Positions 42,773 to 51,458 of a stretch of 64,000 bases of DNA are shown one piece after another. The first letter of the stretch is position 1. Each line of letters opens with the position of its first letter. A program made the translations under genes and the position numbers. The stretch lies in assembly GCA_020631355.1 (NCBI GenBank), contig JAHDHL010000011.1, positions 1-64,000 on the forward strand, read 5' to 3'. The notes below the pieces were generated by a model, which made no database searches, was not told the DNA's origin, and saw nothing but the letters and a program-made list of their open reading frames with translations. This DNA is from Saprospiraceae bacterium. Its GTDB lineage: Bacteria; Bacteroidota; Bacteroidia; Chitinophagales; Saprospiraceae.

Positions 42773-44896
42773 ATGAATTTCAACAGACCCATCTTGCTTT
42801 CCATGTCTTTCCTCATGTTTTTCATTGGAGCAAGCTTCACTTTGAATAATCCTTTGGATGATACCAGTAAGGAAGTATTGTTGCTGAAGACGATGATGGA
42901 TGGCTTCAAAAACTACCATTACAACCCTTTAGAGATCAACGATAAGTTTTCCGAGAATCTCTATGACTCCTATTTGGATAGGATAGATTCAAGAAAACGT
43001 TTCCTTGTAGCTGATGATGTGAAACAGCTTTCCAAATTCAAGACTTCCTTGGATGAGGCAGTCAACGATAGTAATTATGAGTTCTTTGACATGTCTGTTA
43101 TCCTATTGGAGGCGGGTATCAAAAGAGCAAAGGATTATTATACCACTGCATTAGAGTCGGATTTTGATTTTACCGAAGCAGGAACCTTTGAGTTGGATGG
43201 TGAGAAAAGATCATTCCCATCTGATTATGATGCACAAAAGGAAAGATGGCAGAAAATTATCAAATACGAACTACTCGTTCGTTTGAACAATAAGATTGAG
43301 GCACAGGAAAAGGAATTGGCCAAGGAAGAAAGAGATCCTGAGTTCAAGGAAATGACACAGGATGAAATGTTGGCTAAGTCCAGGGAGGAAGTCAAGAAGA
43401 CCTTTGACAAATGGTTTGCCCGTATGGAAAAGACCAAGCGTCAGGACAGGTTGGAAATTTACCTCAATTCCATAGCAGGATTATATGATCCGCATACCAA
43501 CTATTATGCTCCGATTGAGAAGCAAAACTTCGATATCCAAATGTCAGGTAGATTGGAGGGAATAGGTGCCCGTTTGCAATCTGATGGTGAGGAAACCAAG
43601 GTGACCGAAATCGTAACTGGTGGCCCAGCTTGGAAAGAAGGAACGCTTAAGGCGAATGACCTGATCCTAAAGGTGGCCCAAGGGGATGAGGACCCAGTTG
43701 ACGTTTCAGGAATGAATATCAATGAAGTGGTATCATTCATCAGAGGTAAGAAAGGAACAGAGGTTAAGCTGACCGTTAAGGATACAGAGGGCGAAACCAA
43801 GGTCGTTACCATCGTTCGTGATGTGGTCATCATGGAAGAAGGTTATGCCAAGTCACTTATTCTTAATTACAAGCAGGAGGGCGTCAAGAATGTTGGTTAC
43901 ATCAAATTACCTCGTTTCTATGCTGATTTCCGTGATCCGAAGGGAAGACAGTGTGCCAATGACGTAGCTAGGGAAATCCAGAAGCTGAAAGCGGATGGTG
44001 TGGAATCCATTATCCTTGACCTAAGGGACAACGGTGGTGGTTCACTCAGGGATGTAGTCGATATGTCAGGACTATTCATCGAGGAGGGGCCAATCGTACA
44101 AGTAAAAGCAAGGAATTTCAAGCCAAAGGTATTGGAAGATACGGATGACCGTGTTTTATTCGATGGACATCTGATTGTGATGGTGAACCAATTCTCTGCC
44201 TCGGCATCAGAAATCTTGGCTGCGGCCATGCAGGATTATAACCGTGCTGTAATCGTGGGTAGTACTTCTACTTTCGGGAAAGGTACCGTACAACGTTTTG
44301 TTGATTTGGATGAAATGGTTTGGGGTAAGAAAGAAGAGAAGCCATTGGGAGAAGTGAAGATGACCATCCAGAAATTCTACAGAATCAACGGTGGCTCAAC
44401 TCAGTTGAAAGGTGTTGTTCCGGATATCATTCTTCCTGATAGTTACCAGAATATCCAGTTAGGTGAAAAGGAGTATGATTATGCCATGGAGTGGACTCAG
44501 ATAGACCCGGTTGAATACAGCCAAAAGGTTAGGACGGTCAAGAATATGGATAAATTACGTTCCAATAGTAAGAAAAGGGTTTCATTGAACAAGACTTTCC
44601 AGGAAATCAATCAGAATGCTGAAAGATTGAAGGCCGTTCGTGACGATAGCGATTATTCATTGAATCTGGAAGAATTCCAATCCGAAAGAAAATCCGAAAG
44701 AGAGGATGCTAAGAAGTATGATAGCATCATGGAGGACGACATCGAGGGAATGGAAGCCAATAACCTTAAGGCAGATATCAAGGATATAGAGGGAGATGAA
44801 TCCAAAAAAGCTCGTAATGACAAATGGTTGGAGGGTGTAAGAAAAGATGTCTACATCCAAGAAGCATTGATGATTATGAAAGACATGACGAAATAA
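42773..44896 (+). CDS. Carboxy-terminal processing protease (tail-specific, S41)
   Basis: The 707-residue protein starts at the ATG at 42773; an earlier in-frame start at 42704 would put 23 polar residues before the signal segment. The N-terminal helix (about 5-22) is a signal or anchor. A PDZ domain at about 245-330 contains GGPAWKEGTLKANDLILKVA. The S41 catalytic domain has QFSASASEILAAAMQDY (serine) and STFGKGTVQRF (lysine). It should act in the periplasm, trimming C-termini of envelope proteins, as E. coli Prc does. The long C-terminal region is highly charged. The terminator at 44919 follows. Confidence 0.9.
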   Translation: MNFNRPILLSMSFLMFFIGASFTLNNPLDDTSKEVLLLKTMMDGFKNYHYNPLEINDKFSENLYDSYLDRIDSRKRFLVADDVKQLSKFKTSLDEAVNDSNYEFFDMSVILLEAGIKRAKDYYTTALESDFDFTEAGTFELDGEKRSFPSDYDAQKERWQKIIKYELLVRLNNKIEAQEKELAKEERDPEFKEMTQDEMLAKSREEVKKTFDKWFARMEKTKRQDRLEIYLNSIAGLYDPHTNYYAPIEKQNFDIQMSGRLEGIGARLQSDGEETKVTEIVTGGPAWKEGTLKANDLILKVAQGDEDPVDVSGMNINEVVSFIRGKKGTEVKLTVKDTEGETKVVTIVRDVVIMEEGYAKSLILNYKQEGVKNVGYIKLPRFYADFRDPKGRQCANDVAREIQKLKADGVESIILDLRDNGGGSLRDVVDMSGLFIEEGPIVQVKARNFKPKVLEDTDDRVLFDGHLIVMVNQFSASASEILAAAMQDYNRAVIVGSTSTFGKGTVQRFVDLDEMVWGKKEEKPLGEVKMTIQKFYRINGGSTQLKGVVPDIILPDSYQNIQLGEKEYDYAMEWTQIDPVEYSQKVRTVKNMDKLRSNSKKRVSLNKTFQEINQNAERLKAVRDDSDYSLNLEEFQSERKSEREDAKKYDSIMEDDIEGMEANNLKADIKDIEGDESKKARNDKWLEGVRKDVYIQEALMIMKDMTK

Positions 44897-44918
44897 TCCT
44901 AACGGATTGGATATATTA

Positions 44919-44961
44919 AAGACCTTCCATATATATGCACTATATTTGGGAGGTCTTTTTA
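44919..44961 (+). terminator. Rho-independent terminator
   Basis: AAAGACCTTCC pairs with GGGAGGTCTTT and is followed by TT. The loop is itself AT-rich and partly palindromic. Confidence 0.65.
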
Positions 44962-44996
44962 TGTGAATTAACGAACCGTACTGCTGCATTCCATCA

Positions 44997-46868
44997 ATGA
45001 ATTATCTCACACTAGAGCATATCACTAAGAATTACGGAGAGAAAAACCTCTTTGACGATATCACACTCCATATTGACAAGGGCCAGAAGATTGCACTGGT
45101 GGCAAAGAATGGTACGGGTAAATCCACTTTGCTGAAAGTCCTCACAGGCGAAGAACGCTCCGAAAGGGAGGACAGTAAGGTTTTTGTCCACAAGAGCATC
45201 ACTACAGGATTCCTGAAACAGGAACCCGATTTCAATCCCTCGGATACGGTAATCGATACCATATTCGATTCTAATAATCCGATTCTGAGTGCGATTAGGG
45301 ATTATGAGGAAGCCATGATACTGAAAAAGGAAGGACCTGAATTACAGGCTGTCCTTGAAAAAATGGAACATCACAAGGCTTGGGATTTTGAAGTGAAAAT
45401 CAAGGAAATACTGACAAGATTCAATGTCAAGGACCTACAACAACAAATAGGAACCATGTCAGGTGGTCAGCAGAAACGGGTTGCTTTGGCTAAGGTCTTG
45501 ATAGAAGAACCGGATTTCCTCATTCTGGATGAGCCTACCAACCACTTGGATGTGGATATGATTGCGTGGCTGGAACAATATCTATCCCTTCCGAATCGGA
45601 CGGTATTCATGATTACGCACGACCGTTATTTTTTGGATAGGGTTTGTAATGTGATTTATGAATTAGATCAGGGACAACTGCATAAGTACAAGGGGAATTA
45701 TTCCTATTATCTGGAAAAAAAGGCTGAACGAACCGAGATAGAGGCCGCTACCATGGATAAGAGTAAGAAATTACTCAAACGAGAATTGGAATGGGTAAGA
45801 AGACAACCCAAAGCACGTGGCACCAAGGCCAAATCACGGGTGGATGCATTTCATGCCCTCAAGGATAAGACTTCGGGTAGGGTAGAGAAATCGGATTTCA
45901 AATTGGAATTCAAATCCGAACGACTGGGTAAGAAAATCGTGGAATGCCACAATGTCTCAAAATACTTCGGAACATTCAAGGCCGTAGAAAAATTCAATTA
46001 TAAATTCAAGAAAAGAGAAAGGGTCGGAATCGTAGGACCGAATGGTGTAGGTAAATCGACTTTCATTAAGTTGCTGACCAAGGAGTTGGCACCCGATACG
46101 GGAAAGGTAGTGGTTGGGGAGACGATTGTTTTCGGACATTATCATCAGGAGGGGATCCAACTGAATGCGGATAAGACCGTACTGGATGTAATCAGGGATA
46201 TTGCCGAGGAAATTCCACTGAGTAGCGGACAAAAATTGACGCCTGCCGCCTTTCTCGAAAAATTCCTTTTCAGTAGGAAACAACAAAGGGTTTTTGTATC
46301 TCAACTCAGTGGAGGGGAAAGACGCAGGTTGTATCTACTGACTGTCTTGGTCAAGAATCCTAATTTCCTCATCCTGGATGAGCCTACCAATGACTTGGAT
46401 ATCCTGACTCTCAATATACTAGAGGAATTCCTGGATGAATATCCAGGTTGCTTGGTTTTGGTATCCCACGATAGATACTTCATGGATAAGTTGACAGAAC
46501 ACCTTTTTGTCTTCGAGGGCGATGGTAAAATAAAGGATTGGAATGGCAATTACAAGGAATACCGAGCATGGAAAAGAGAACAGGAAGCTGAAATAAGACA
46601 ACAGGAAGCAGTAACCCAAAAGGCAGAGAAAAAGGAAAAACCAGTTTCCGATAAACCCAAACTGACCTACGAACAACGCAAGGAATTCAACCGATTGGAA
46701 AAGGAAATCGAAAAATTGGAAAAGAAGAAATCCCAATTGGCCGAAAAATTCAATGACCCTAATATTACACCTGAAATCATCAAGGAAACCTCAATCCAGC
46801 TGAATGAAATTAGTGACACCATCGACGAAAAAGAAATGCGATGGTTGGAATTGGCCGAACTGGCCTGA
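44997..46868 (+). CDS. ABC-F family ATPase
   Basis: The 623-residue soluble protein contains two ATP-binding cassettes and no membrane domain. Walker A motifs are AKNGTGKST (first) and GPNGVGKST (second). The signature motifs are MSGGQQKR and LSGGERRR. The phrase DEPTNHLD marks the first Walker B and DEPTNDLD the second. The C-terminal coiled coil (about 540-623, Lys/Glu-rich) is typical of Uup-like members. ABC-F proteins act on ribosomes in translation rescue or antibiotic resistance. The closest subgroup is likely Uup, though I did not make an alignment. The next gene starts 36 bp downstream from the preferred ATG. Confidence 0.92.
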   Translation: MNYLTLEHITKNYGEKNLFDDITLHIDKGQKIALVAKNGTGKSTLLKVLTGEERSEREDSKVFVHKSITTGFLKQEPDFNPSDTVIDTIFDSNNPILSAIRDYEEAMILKKEGPELQAVLEKMEHHKAWDFEVKIKEILTRFNVKDLQQQIGTMSGGQQKRVALAKVLIEEPDFLILDEPTNHLDVDMIAWLEQYLSLPNRTVFMITHDRYFLDRVCNVIYELDQGQLHKYKGNYSYYLEKKAERTEIEAATMDKSKKLLKRELEWVRRQPKARGTKAKSRVDAFHALKDKTSGRVEKSDFKLEFKSERLGKKIVECHNVSKYFGTFKAVEKFNYKFKKRERVGIVGPNGVGKSTFIKLLTKELAPDTGKVVVGETIVFGHYHQEGIQLNADKTVLDVIRDIAEEIPLSSGQKLTPAAFLEKFLFSRKQQRVFVSQLSGGERRRLYLLTVLVKNPNFLILDEPTNDLDILTLNILEEFLDEYPGCLVLVSHDRYFMDKLTEHLFVFEGDGKIKDWNGNYKEYRAWKREQEAEIRQQEAVTQKAEKKEKPVSDKPKLTYEQRKEFNRLEKEIEKLEKKKSQLAEKFNDPNITPEIIKETSIQLNEISDTIDEKEMRWLELAELA

Positions 46869-46904
46869 TTGAAAAAGGATTTTTACTATAAACATTATAG
46901 CATT

Positions 46905-47990
46905 ATGAAATTAAGGTTACTGACTCTTTTTATCCTATTATCATTTGCCTTACAGGCACAGGACCATTATTCATATATCACGGATAGGCGCTTCTGGGCT
47001 CCTGATATGTTGTATGGATACAGCTTCAAACCCAATATTAAGGAAACCCTTGACGGTGATAAGCAAAAACTGAAAGCGGGAAGTTATTCCTTCACCTATT
47101 CAGGTAATTATCTCTACGTTAAAGGAGGAAATGTAGAGGGTGTTTACTCAGTGAATAACGTAATGCCATCAGAATATGGCTATAAGATGAATCTAATGAA
47201 TGCCAGGGACCCCAGTATCCAGGGACATTTGAAGATTATCCTGAATGATGTGGCTCAGGTAGAGGCATTGGTATTGAAAAGAAGTAGGAAAGAGCAGGAA
47301 ATCATTTTCCATTTACCCGTATTGCCCTCTGATAGGAAGAAAAGAGAAACCAAATATTTCACGGATTTGGGTGATTTTGAAATCGAGGACACAGATTCAC
47401 TCTGGGGTGAGAAAATCTATCCTTTCCTAGTGGAACATGGGGATGTACAGTACCGTTTTCAGGCAGGGGATAGCACTTATATCGAATTCATTGAGACTTA
47501 TAAGGTCGTTGACAAGCGCAAGCCTATCAAGGAGCCTAAGGTGAAGCCTGAGAAAAAGAAGAAAAAGAAAAAGAAAGGAGATGGGGAAGAAGAATTAGTG
47601 GAAGAATTAGAAATCGAGGAAATGGATGAGGATGAGGATGAAATGGAATCGGATACCATACCTGATTTAGTGGATTTGACTGGAATGTCCAAGGAGGAAT
47701 TGGAGGAATATGCCGCTACTGATCCCAAGGTCAAACTCATATTGGAATATTTCATTGTACTGAATACATTCGAGGACCAAGAGGATGGCACGAGAAGATT
47801 GGTCGAGGATAAGTACCAAATCAAGAAAATGGACGAGCGTGAGGATTCCAATGCAAGAAAAGGGGAGGAGCGATTCCAAATAGACCTGACAGTGGATGGC
47901 AATAAGCACATTTATCTATATCTATTGGATGATAAGACCATAAGCTCCATTGAAATGGGCTTTGATAAATTCTATATGAGAGGACACTAG
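46905..47990 (+). CDS. Secreted hypothetical protein with charged linker
   Basis: The 361-residue protein starts at the ATG at 46905, where a clean signal peptide (ending FALQAQ) begins; a TTG at 46869 would only add a polar extension. The N-terminal 210 residues are beta-rich. A long charged segment at about 210-260 has a nine-lysine run followed by a Glu/Asp-rich stretch. A helical segment and a final domain follow. No family is recognised. It is probably co-transcribed with the ABC-F gene, 36 bp upstream. Confidence 0.65.
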   Translation: MKLRLLTLFILLSFALQAQDHYSYITDRRFWAPDMLYGYSFKPNIKETLDGDKQKLKAGSYSFTYSGNYLYVKGGNVEGVYSVNNVMPSEYGYKMNLMNARDPSIQGHLKIILNDVAQVEALVLKRSRKEQEIIFHLPVLPSDRKKRETKYFTDLGDFEIEDTDSLWGEKIYPFLVEHGDVQYRFQAGDSTYIEFIETYKVVDKRKPIKEPKVKPEKKKKKKKKGDGEEELVEELEIEEMDEDEDEMESDTIPDLVDLTGMSKEELEEYAATDPKVKLILEYFIVLNTFEDQEDGTRRLVEDKYQIKKMDEREDSNARKGEERFQIDLTVDGNKHIYLYLLDDKTISSIEMGFDKFYMRGH

Positions 47991-48063
47991 TTTCTTTGTC
48001 ATGTTTCCCATGAATATTCATTCGGGATTGATTATTGTAGGAATTTGAAAAAGAGGAATTATA

Positions 48064-48942
48064 ATGAGGAATAACATCGTTTTACTATTTTTTGCAACTT
48101 TGTTATTGGCTTCTTGCGGTAAGCCGATATCGGATTTTACGTATGATATCCAAAGCAAATATGCACCGGCTAATGTACAGTTTGAGAATAAGTCGGAAAA
48201 GGCCGAATCCTATACATGGGACTTTGGTGATGGCAATATTTCAATGGAGGAATCACCCAAGCATACCTATCAGGGGTCCGGGAATTATACCGTTAAATTG
48301 ATTGCTACGAAAGGAACCAAAACCAAAGCCAAGGAGTACGCTGTATTCATTCCGCCACCGGAGGATTGCTTGGTAGAGTTGACAACTGATTATGGTAATA
48401 TGATTATCAAATTGTATGATGATACCCCAAAACATAGGGATAATTTTATCAAGTTGGTGGAAGAAGGTTTCTATGATGACCTGTTGTTCCATAGGGTCAT
48501 AGATGGCTTTATGATACAAGGAGGAGATCCTGACTCGAAGAATGCAAAAGCAGGAGCAAGATTGGGAATGGGTGGCCCGGGATACAGGGTGCCCGCTGAA
48601 TTCAGGGATACATTGATTCATGTCAAGGGAGCATTGGCTGCAGCCAGGAATAATAATCCCAAAAAGGAATCTTCAGGTTCTCAATTCTATATCGTTCAGG
48701 GTCAGAAAGTGGATGCCAAGCGATTGGAAAGAATGTCCGGAAGTAAGGGAAAGCGGTACAGTTCAGCTGCGATGGAATTGTATAAGACTGTAGGAGGAAC
48801 ACCTCAGTTGGATGGTGAGTATACCGTATTCGGAATGGTCATCGAGGGATTGGATGTGATTGATAAGATTGCAAAGGTGGCAAAGGATAAAAGTGATAGG
48901 CCCACAAAGGATGTCAAAATGAAGATGCGGGTTATTAAATAA
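48064..48942 (+). CDS. PKD-cyclophilin fusion lipoprotein
   Basis: The 292-residue lipoprotein (Cys18 in LLASC) joins two domains. Residues 20-95 are a PKD domain with YTWDFGDGNISMEESPKHTY. Residues 100-290 are a cyclophilin-type peptidyl-prolyl isomerase with FHRVIDGFMIQGGDPDS, SSGSQFYIVQG and LDGEYTVFGMVIEGLDV, so the catalytic core appears intact. It would sit on the periplasmic side of a membrane and assist folding of secreted proteins. PKD domains usually mediate adhesion, so the fusion suggests localisation. Confidence 0.88.
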   Translation: MRNNIVLLFFATLLLASCGKPISDFTYDIQSKYAPANVQFENKSEKAESYTWDFGDGNISMEESPKHTYQGSGNYTVKLIATKGTKTKAKEYAVFIPPPEDCLVELTTDYGNMIIKLYDDTPKHRDNFIKLVEEGFYDDLLFHRVIDGFMIQGGDPDSKNAKAGARLGMGGPGYRVPAEFRDTLIHVKGALAAARNNNPKKESSGSQFYIVQGQKVDAKRLERMSGSKGKRYSSAAMELYKTVGGTPQLDGEYTVFGMVIEGLDVIDKIAKVAKDKSDRPTKDVKMKMRVIK

Positions 48943-49049
48943 GTGACATCACTTTTGTTAATATTCAGAAAAAAATCAATATCTAACTGCTTTGGTACAG
49001 AGTTTGTAATCATCAGGGTAGGTTAAATAATTGAGTGAATAAAAGAGAA

Positions 49050-49076
49050 GCGACTCGTGGCCTTGCCGCGAGTCGC
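49050..49076. repeat. GC-rich hairpin between two lipoprotein genes
   Basis: GCGACTCGTGGC pairs with GCCGCGAGTCGC around a 3-base loop, with a single G-T wobble. It is much more GC-rich than the surroundings and lacks a T-run, so it could be a processed RNA structure, a weak terminator or a repeat element. Confidence 0.5.
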
Positions 49077-49193
49077 TAACTTGTTGCATCCATTTCTGGA
49101 TTTTTTGTAATAACCCTATTAACTAACCTACTGACAACAAGTATAATTTTTTGATATATATTCCGTTATGATATAAAGTTCAAACGTCTGTCT

Positions 49194-49943
49194 ATGAGAG
49201 TAAACGGGATTTCTGCCATATTGTTGCTTCTGGCTGTCACATTTTTTCTTCCATCTTGTTCATTATCAAAGAAAACCAGCAAGTATAGGTACGACAATAC
49301 CTCTGTAGAGGAGTATGGTGAAAAGCTATATGGAAAGAAGAAAAAGACGGGCCAGGATGAATGGTCTGACAAGACTGTATTGAATGATACCATCGTTCGT
49401 GAGGGACAGGAAAGTATCATCATGCCTGATGCTGTGGATGTTTCGGAGTATGAACCCGAATTCAAGAAAAAGAAGAAAAAGAAAAAGGAGAAACCTGCCG
49501 AACCCGAAATTTCCGAACCCATCAAACCGAGCATAGCCGGTGTTTCCCGAAAGGAATCCAAACTCAGACAGGATATGGTTGACTTCGGGAAAAAATATTT
49601 GGGTGTTCCCTATAAGTATGCCGGAAAGAAACCCAGCACCGGATTCGATTGCTCGGGACTGACTTGTTATATCTATCAGGAATTCGGAATGAAAATCGGG
49701 GCGGCTTCCAGATTCCAAGCCAATGATGGTACCAAAATCAAAACCTCCCAGACGCTACCCGGGGATTTGGTCATATTCGGTAAATCAGGGAAAATAAACC
49801 ATGTGGCCATGGTCGTAAGGAATGATGACGAGGGATTATTTGTCATTCACAGTACATCCCGTGGTGTGGTCATTGATAATATTTTGAAATCCTCCTATTG
49901 GAAACCTCGCATTATGTATGCCCGGCGGGTCATAGGAGAATGA
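49194..49943 (+). CDS. NlpC/P60 (C40) cell-wall hydrolase lipoprotein
   Basis: The 249-residue lipoprotein has its lipobox at Cys22 (TFFLPSC). A lysine-rich linker at about 90-105 precedes the C40 domain. It contains TGFDCSGLTCYIYQEFG with the nucleophile Cys153 and INHVAMVV with His203, then HSTSRGVVID. Members cleave peptide bonds in the peptidoglycan stem. It should act in the periplasm, anchored to the outer or inner membrane. The gene stands 251 bp after the PKD-cyclophilin gene, with the GC-rich hairpin between. Confidence 0.9.
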   Translation: MRVNGISAILLLLAVTFFLPSCSLSKKTSKYRYDNTSVEEYGEKLYGKKKKTGQDEWSDKTVLNDTIVREGQESIIMPDAVDVSEYEPEFKKKKKKKKEKPAEPEISEPIKPSIAGVSRKESKLRQDMVDFGKKYLGVPYKYAGKKPSTGFDCSGLTCYIYQEFGMKIGAASRFQANDGTKIKTSQTLPGDLVIFGKSGKINHVAMVVRNDDEGLFVIHSTSRGVVIDNILKSSYWKPRIMYARRVIGE

Positions 49944-50012
49944 CACTGATTGGACTACATTAAGAATGATACATTCCGAATGGATAACCAATTTGCTATG
50001 AATGATGCCCCC

Positions 50013-50498
50013 TTAGCATTTTATGCTTTCTATCCATATGAGATGGACTACCTCACAACTTTCTAATTTTCCATACTCCAATAATTCAGAATCATCAATA
50101 CTTGAAGAATGCAAAGTATTCCATCCGCTGATTTCATTTTCCAAGCATTTCTTATTGAATAGATGCATTCTTTCTTTCGAATTCAGTTGGGGATTTATTT
50201 CATATGATAAATCACAAGGATTTTGACTTCTCAAATCGATGAATGTGATTTTGAAATATTCATCGATTGCATTTCTAGTTTTTAGAAAAAGTATTAGACT
50301 ATCGAATTCCGATATCTCGAGATAAGAGCCTAGCATCTTTGAGATTGGCTTGGTCCTTATAAGACAATTGCATTCAAAATTATCAATTTCGGATAATAAA
50401 CAAGATTCAAAATATTGAGCTTCATTCATGCCTGGCTTACTCATATGGCAAGCACTCAATATTAGAGGAAGAAGTAGAATGATGAATCTGATTTCCAA
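50013..50498 (-). CDS. Small lipoprotein, hypothetical
   Basis: The 161-residue lipoprotein has Cys17 in ILSAC and contains several more cysteines, including one in FECNCLIRTKPI. No family is recognised. It lies 36 bp after the TPR lipoprotein gene on the same strand, so they may be one operon. Its base composition is AT-rich, like the accessory blocks. Confidence 0.6.
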   Translation of the reverse strand: MEIRFIILLLPLILSACHMSKPGMNEAQYFESCLLSEIDNFECNCLIRTKPISKMLGSYLEISEFDSLILFLKTRNAIDEYFKITFIDLRSQNPCDLSYEINPQLNSKERMHLFNKKCLENEISGWNTLHSSSIDDSELLEYGKLESCEVVHLIWIESIKC

Positions 50499-50534
50499 AT
50501 GATGTTGTTTTTGTATTGAACAGTTATTTACTTC

Positions 50535-51311
50535 CTACTTGCAATGTTCCATTTTGAGCCTTTCGAATTCAGTGCGTTCAACGGAGGATGCCTTTTCAAG
50601 AAAACCCAGCGAACTGGCCTTTTCGATTGCGGAACAAGCGGCTTCGGATTCATTCATTGCTCCATGATAAAGCGCATAATTACGGTAGACATAAGGATTC
50701 TTATCATCCATCTTTTCCGACATTTTCAATGAGAGTAAGGCATTGCCCAACTCACCACTCCTAATGTTCATATAGGCGATGTTATTATAAGTGTAGGGAT
50801 TGGAATCACTCATTTCAAGGGACTTATTGAAGTTTTCCATGGCTTCATCATATTGTTCCAAATCTGTACAAACGAGGGCGAGGTTATTATATAACATGGA
50901 AGACGGTTTATGTCTGATGGCCTTGGTATAAAAAGTCTTGGCAAGCACCTTATCCCCATACTTCGAATGAATAATGGCTGACATCCAATATGACTCCGAA
51001 CGAATCTTGTCTGCATCATCACGATTGAGAGGCACCTTGGCACTTTCCTTAAAATCCTGGAGTGCCATTTCATTGTAACCCTTATTCTTCAGATATACTC
51101 CACGTTTATAGTAACAGGTGAAAGACTTGGGATCAGCTTGGGTGATGCAATCCGTCAATTCACTGATTTCAGGTAGTTTCATATATTCCGTTATCTCATC
51201 ACTCATTTCAGTGACAGGTGGTTCAGATGATGTTTTTTCTTCCTGTGCAGGTGTACAAGATGACAAAACTATTATGACCAATAACGACATTATGTATAAC
51301 TTCGACTTCAT
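50535..51311 (-). CDS. TPR-containing lipoprotein
   Basis: The 258-residue lipoprotein has Cys19 in VLSSC, followed by TPAQEEK. The body is tetratricopeptide repeats from about 50-235, for example YYKRGVYLKNKGYNEMALQD and LEQYDEAMENFNKSLEMSDS. TPR lipoproteins usually act as scaffolds in the envelope. It is probably co-transcribed with the downstream lipoprotein (stop to start 36 bp). Confidence 0.8.
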   Translation of the reverse strand: MKSKLYIMSLLVIIVLSSCTPAQEEKTSSEPPVTEMSDEITEYMKLPEISELTDCITQADPKSFTCYYKRGVYLKNKGYNEMALQDFKESAKVPLNRDDADKIRSESYWMSAIIHSKYGDKVLAKTFYTKAIRHKPSSMLYNNLALVCTDLEQYDEAMENFNKSLEMSDSNPYTYNNIAYMNIRSGELGNALLSLKMSEKMDDKNPYVYRNYALYHGAMNESEAACSAIEKASSLGFLEKASSVERTEFERLKMEHCK

Positions 51312-51458
51312 TCTAGTATATTTTATAGTCTGCTAATTTACACAACAAAAGTCAGCTTTCTACAAACCATTACACGAATGATAATGTTCGTAATTTTATT
51401 ATTCAAAATGAACTTGCTTTTCTGAAAAAGTTCAATATTAAAATCAAAAACTACATAT

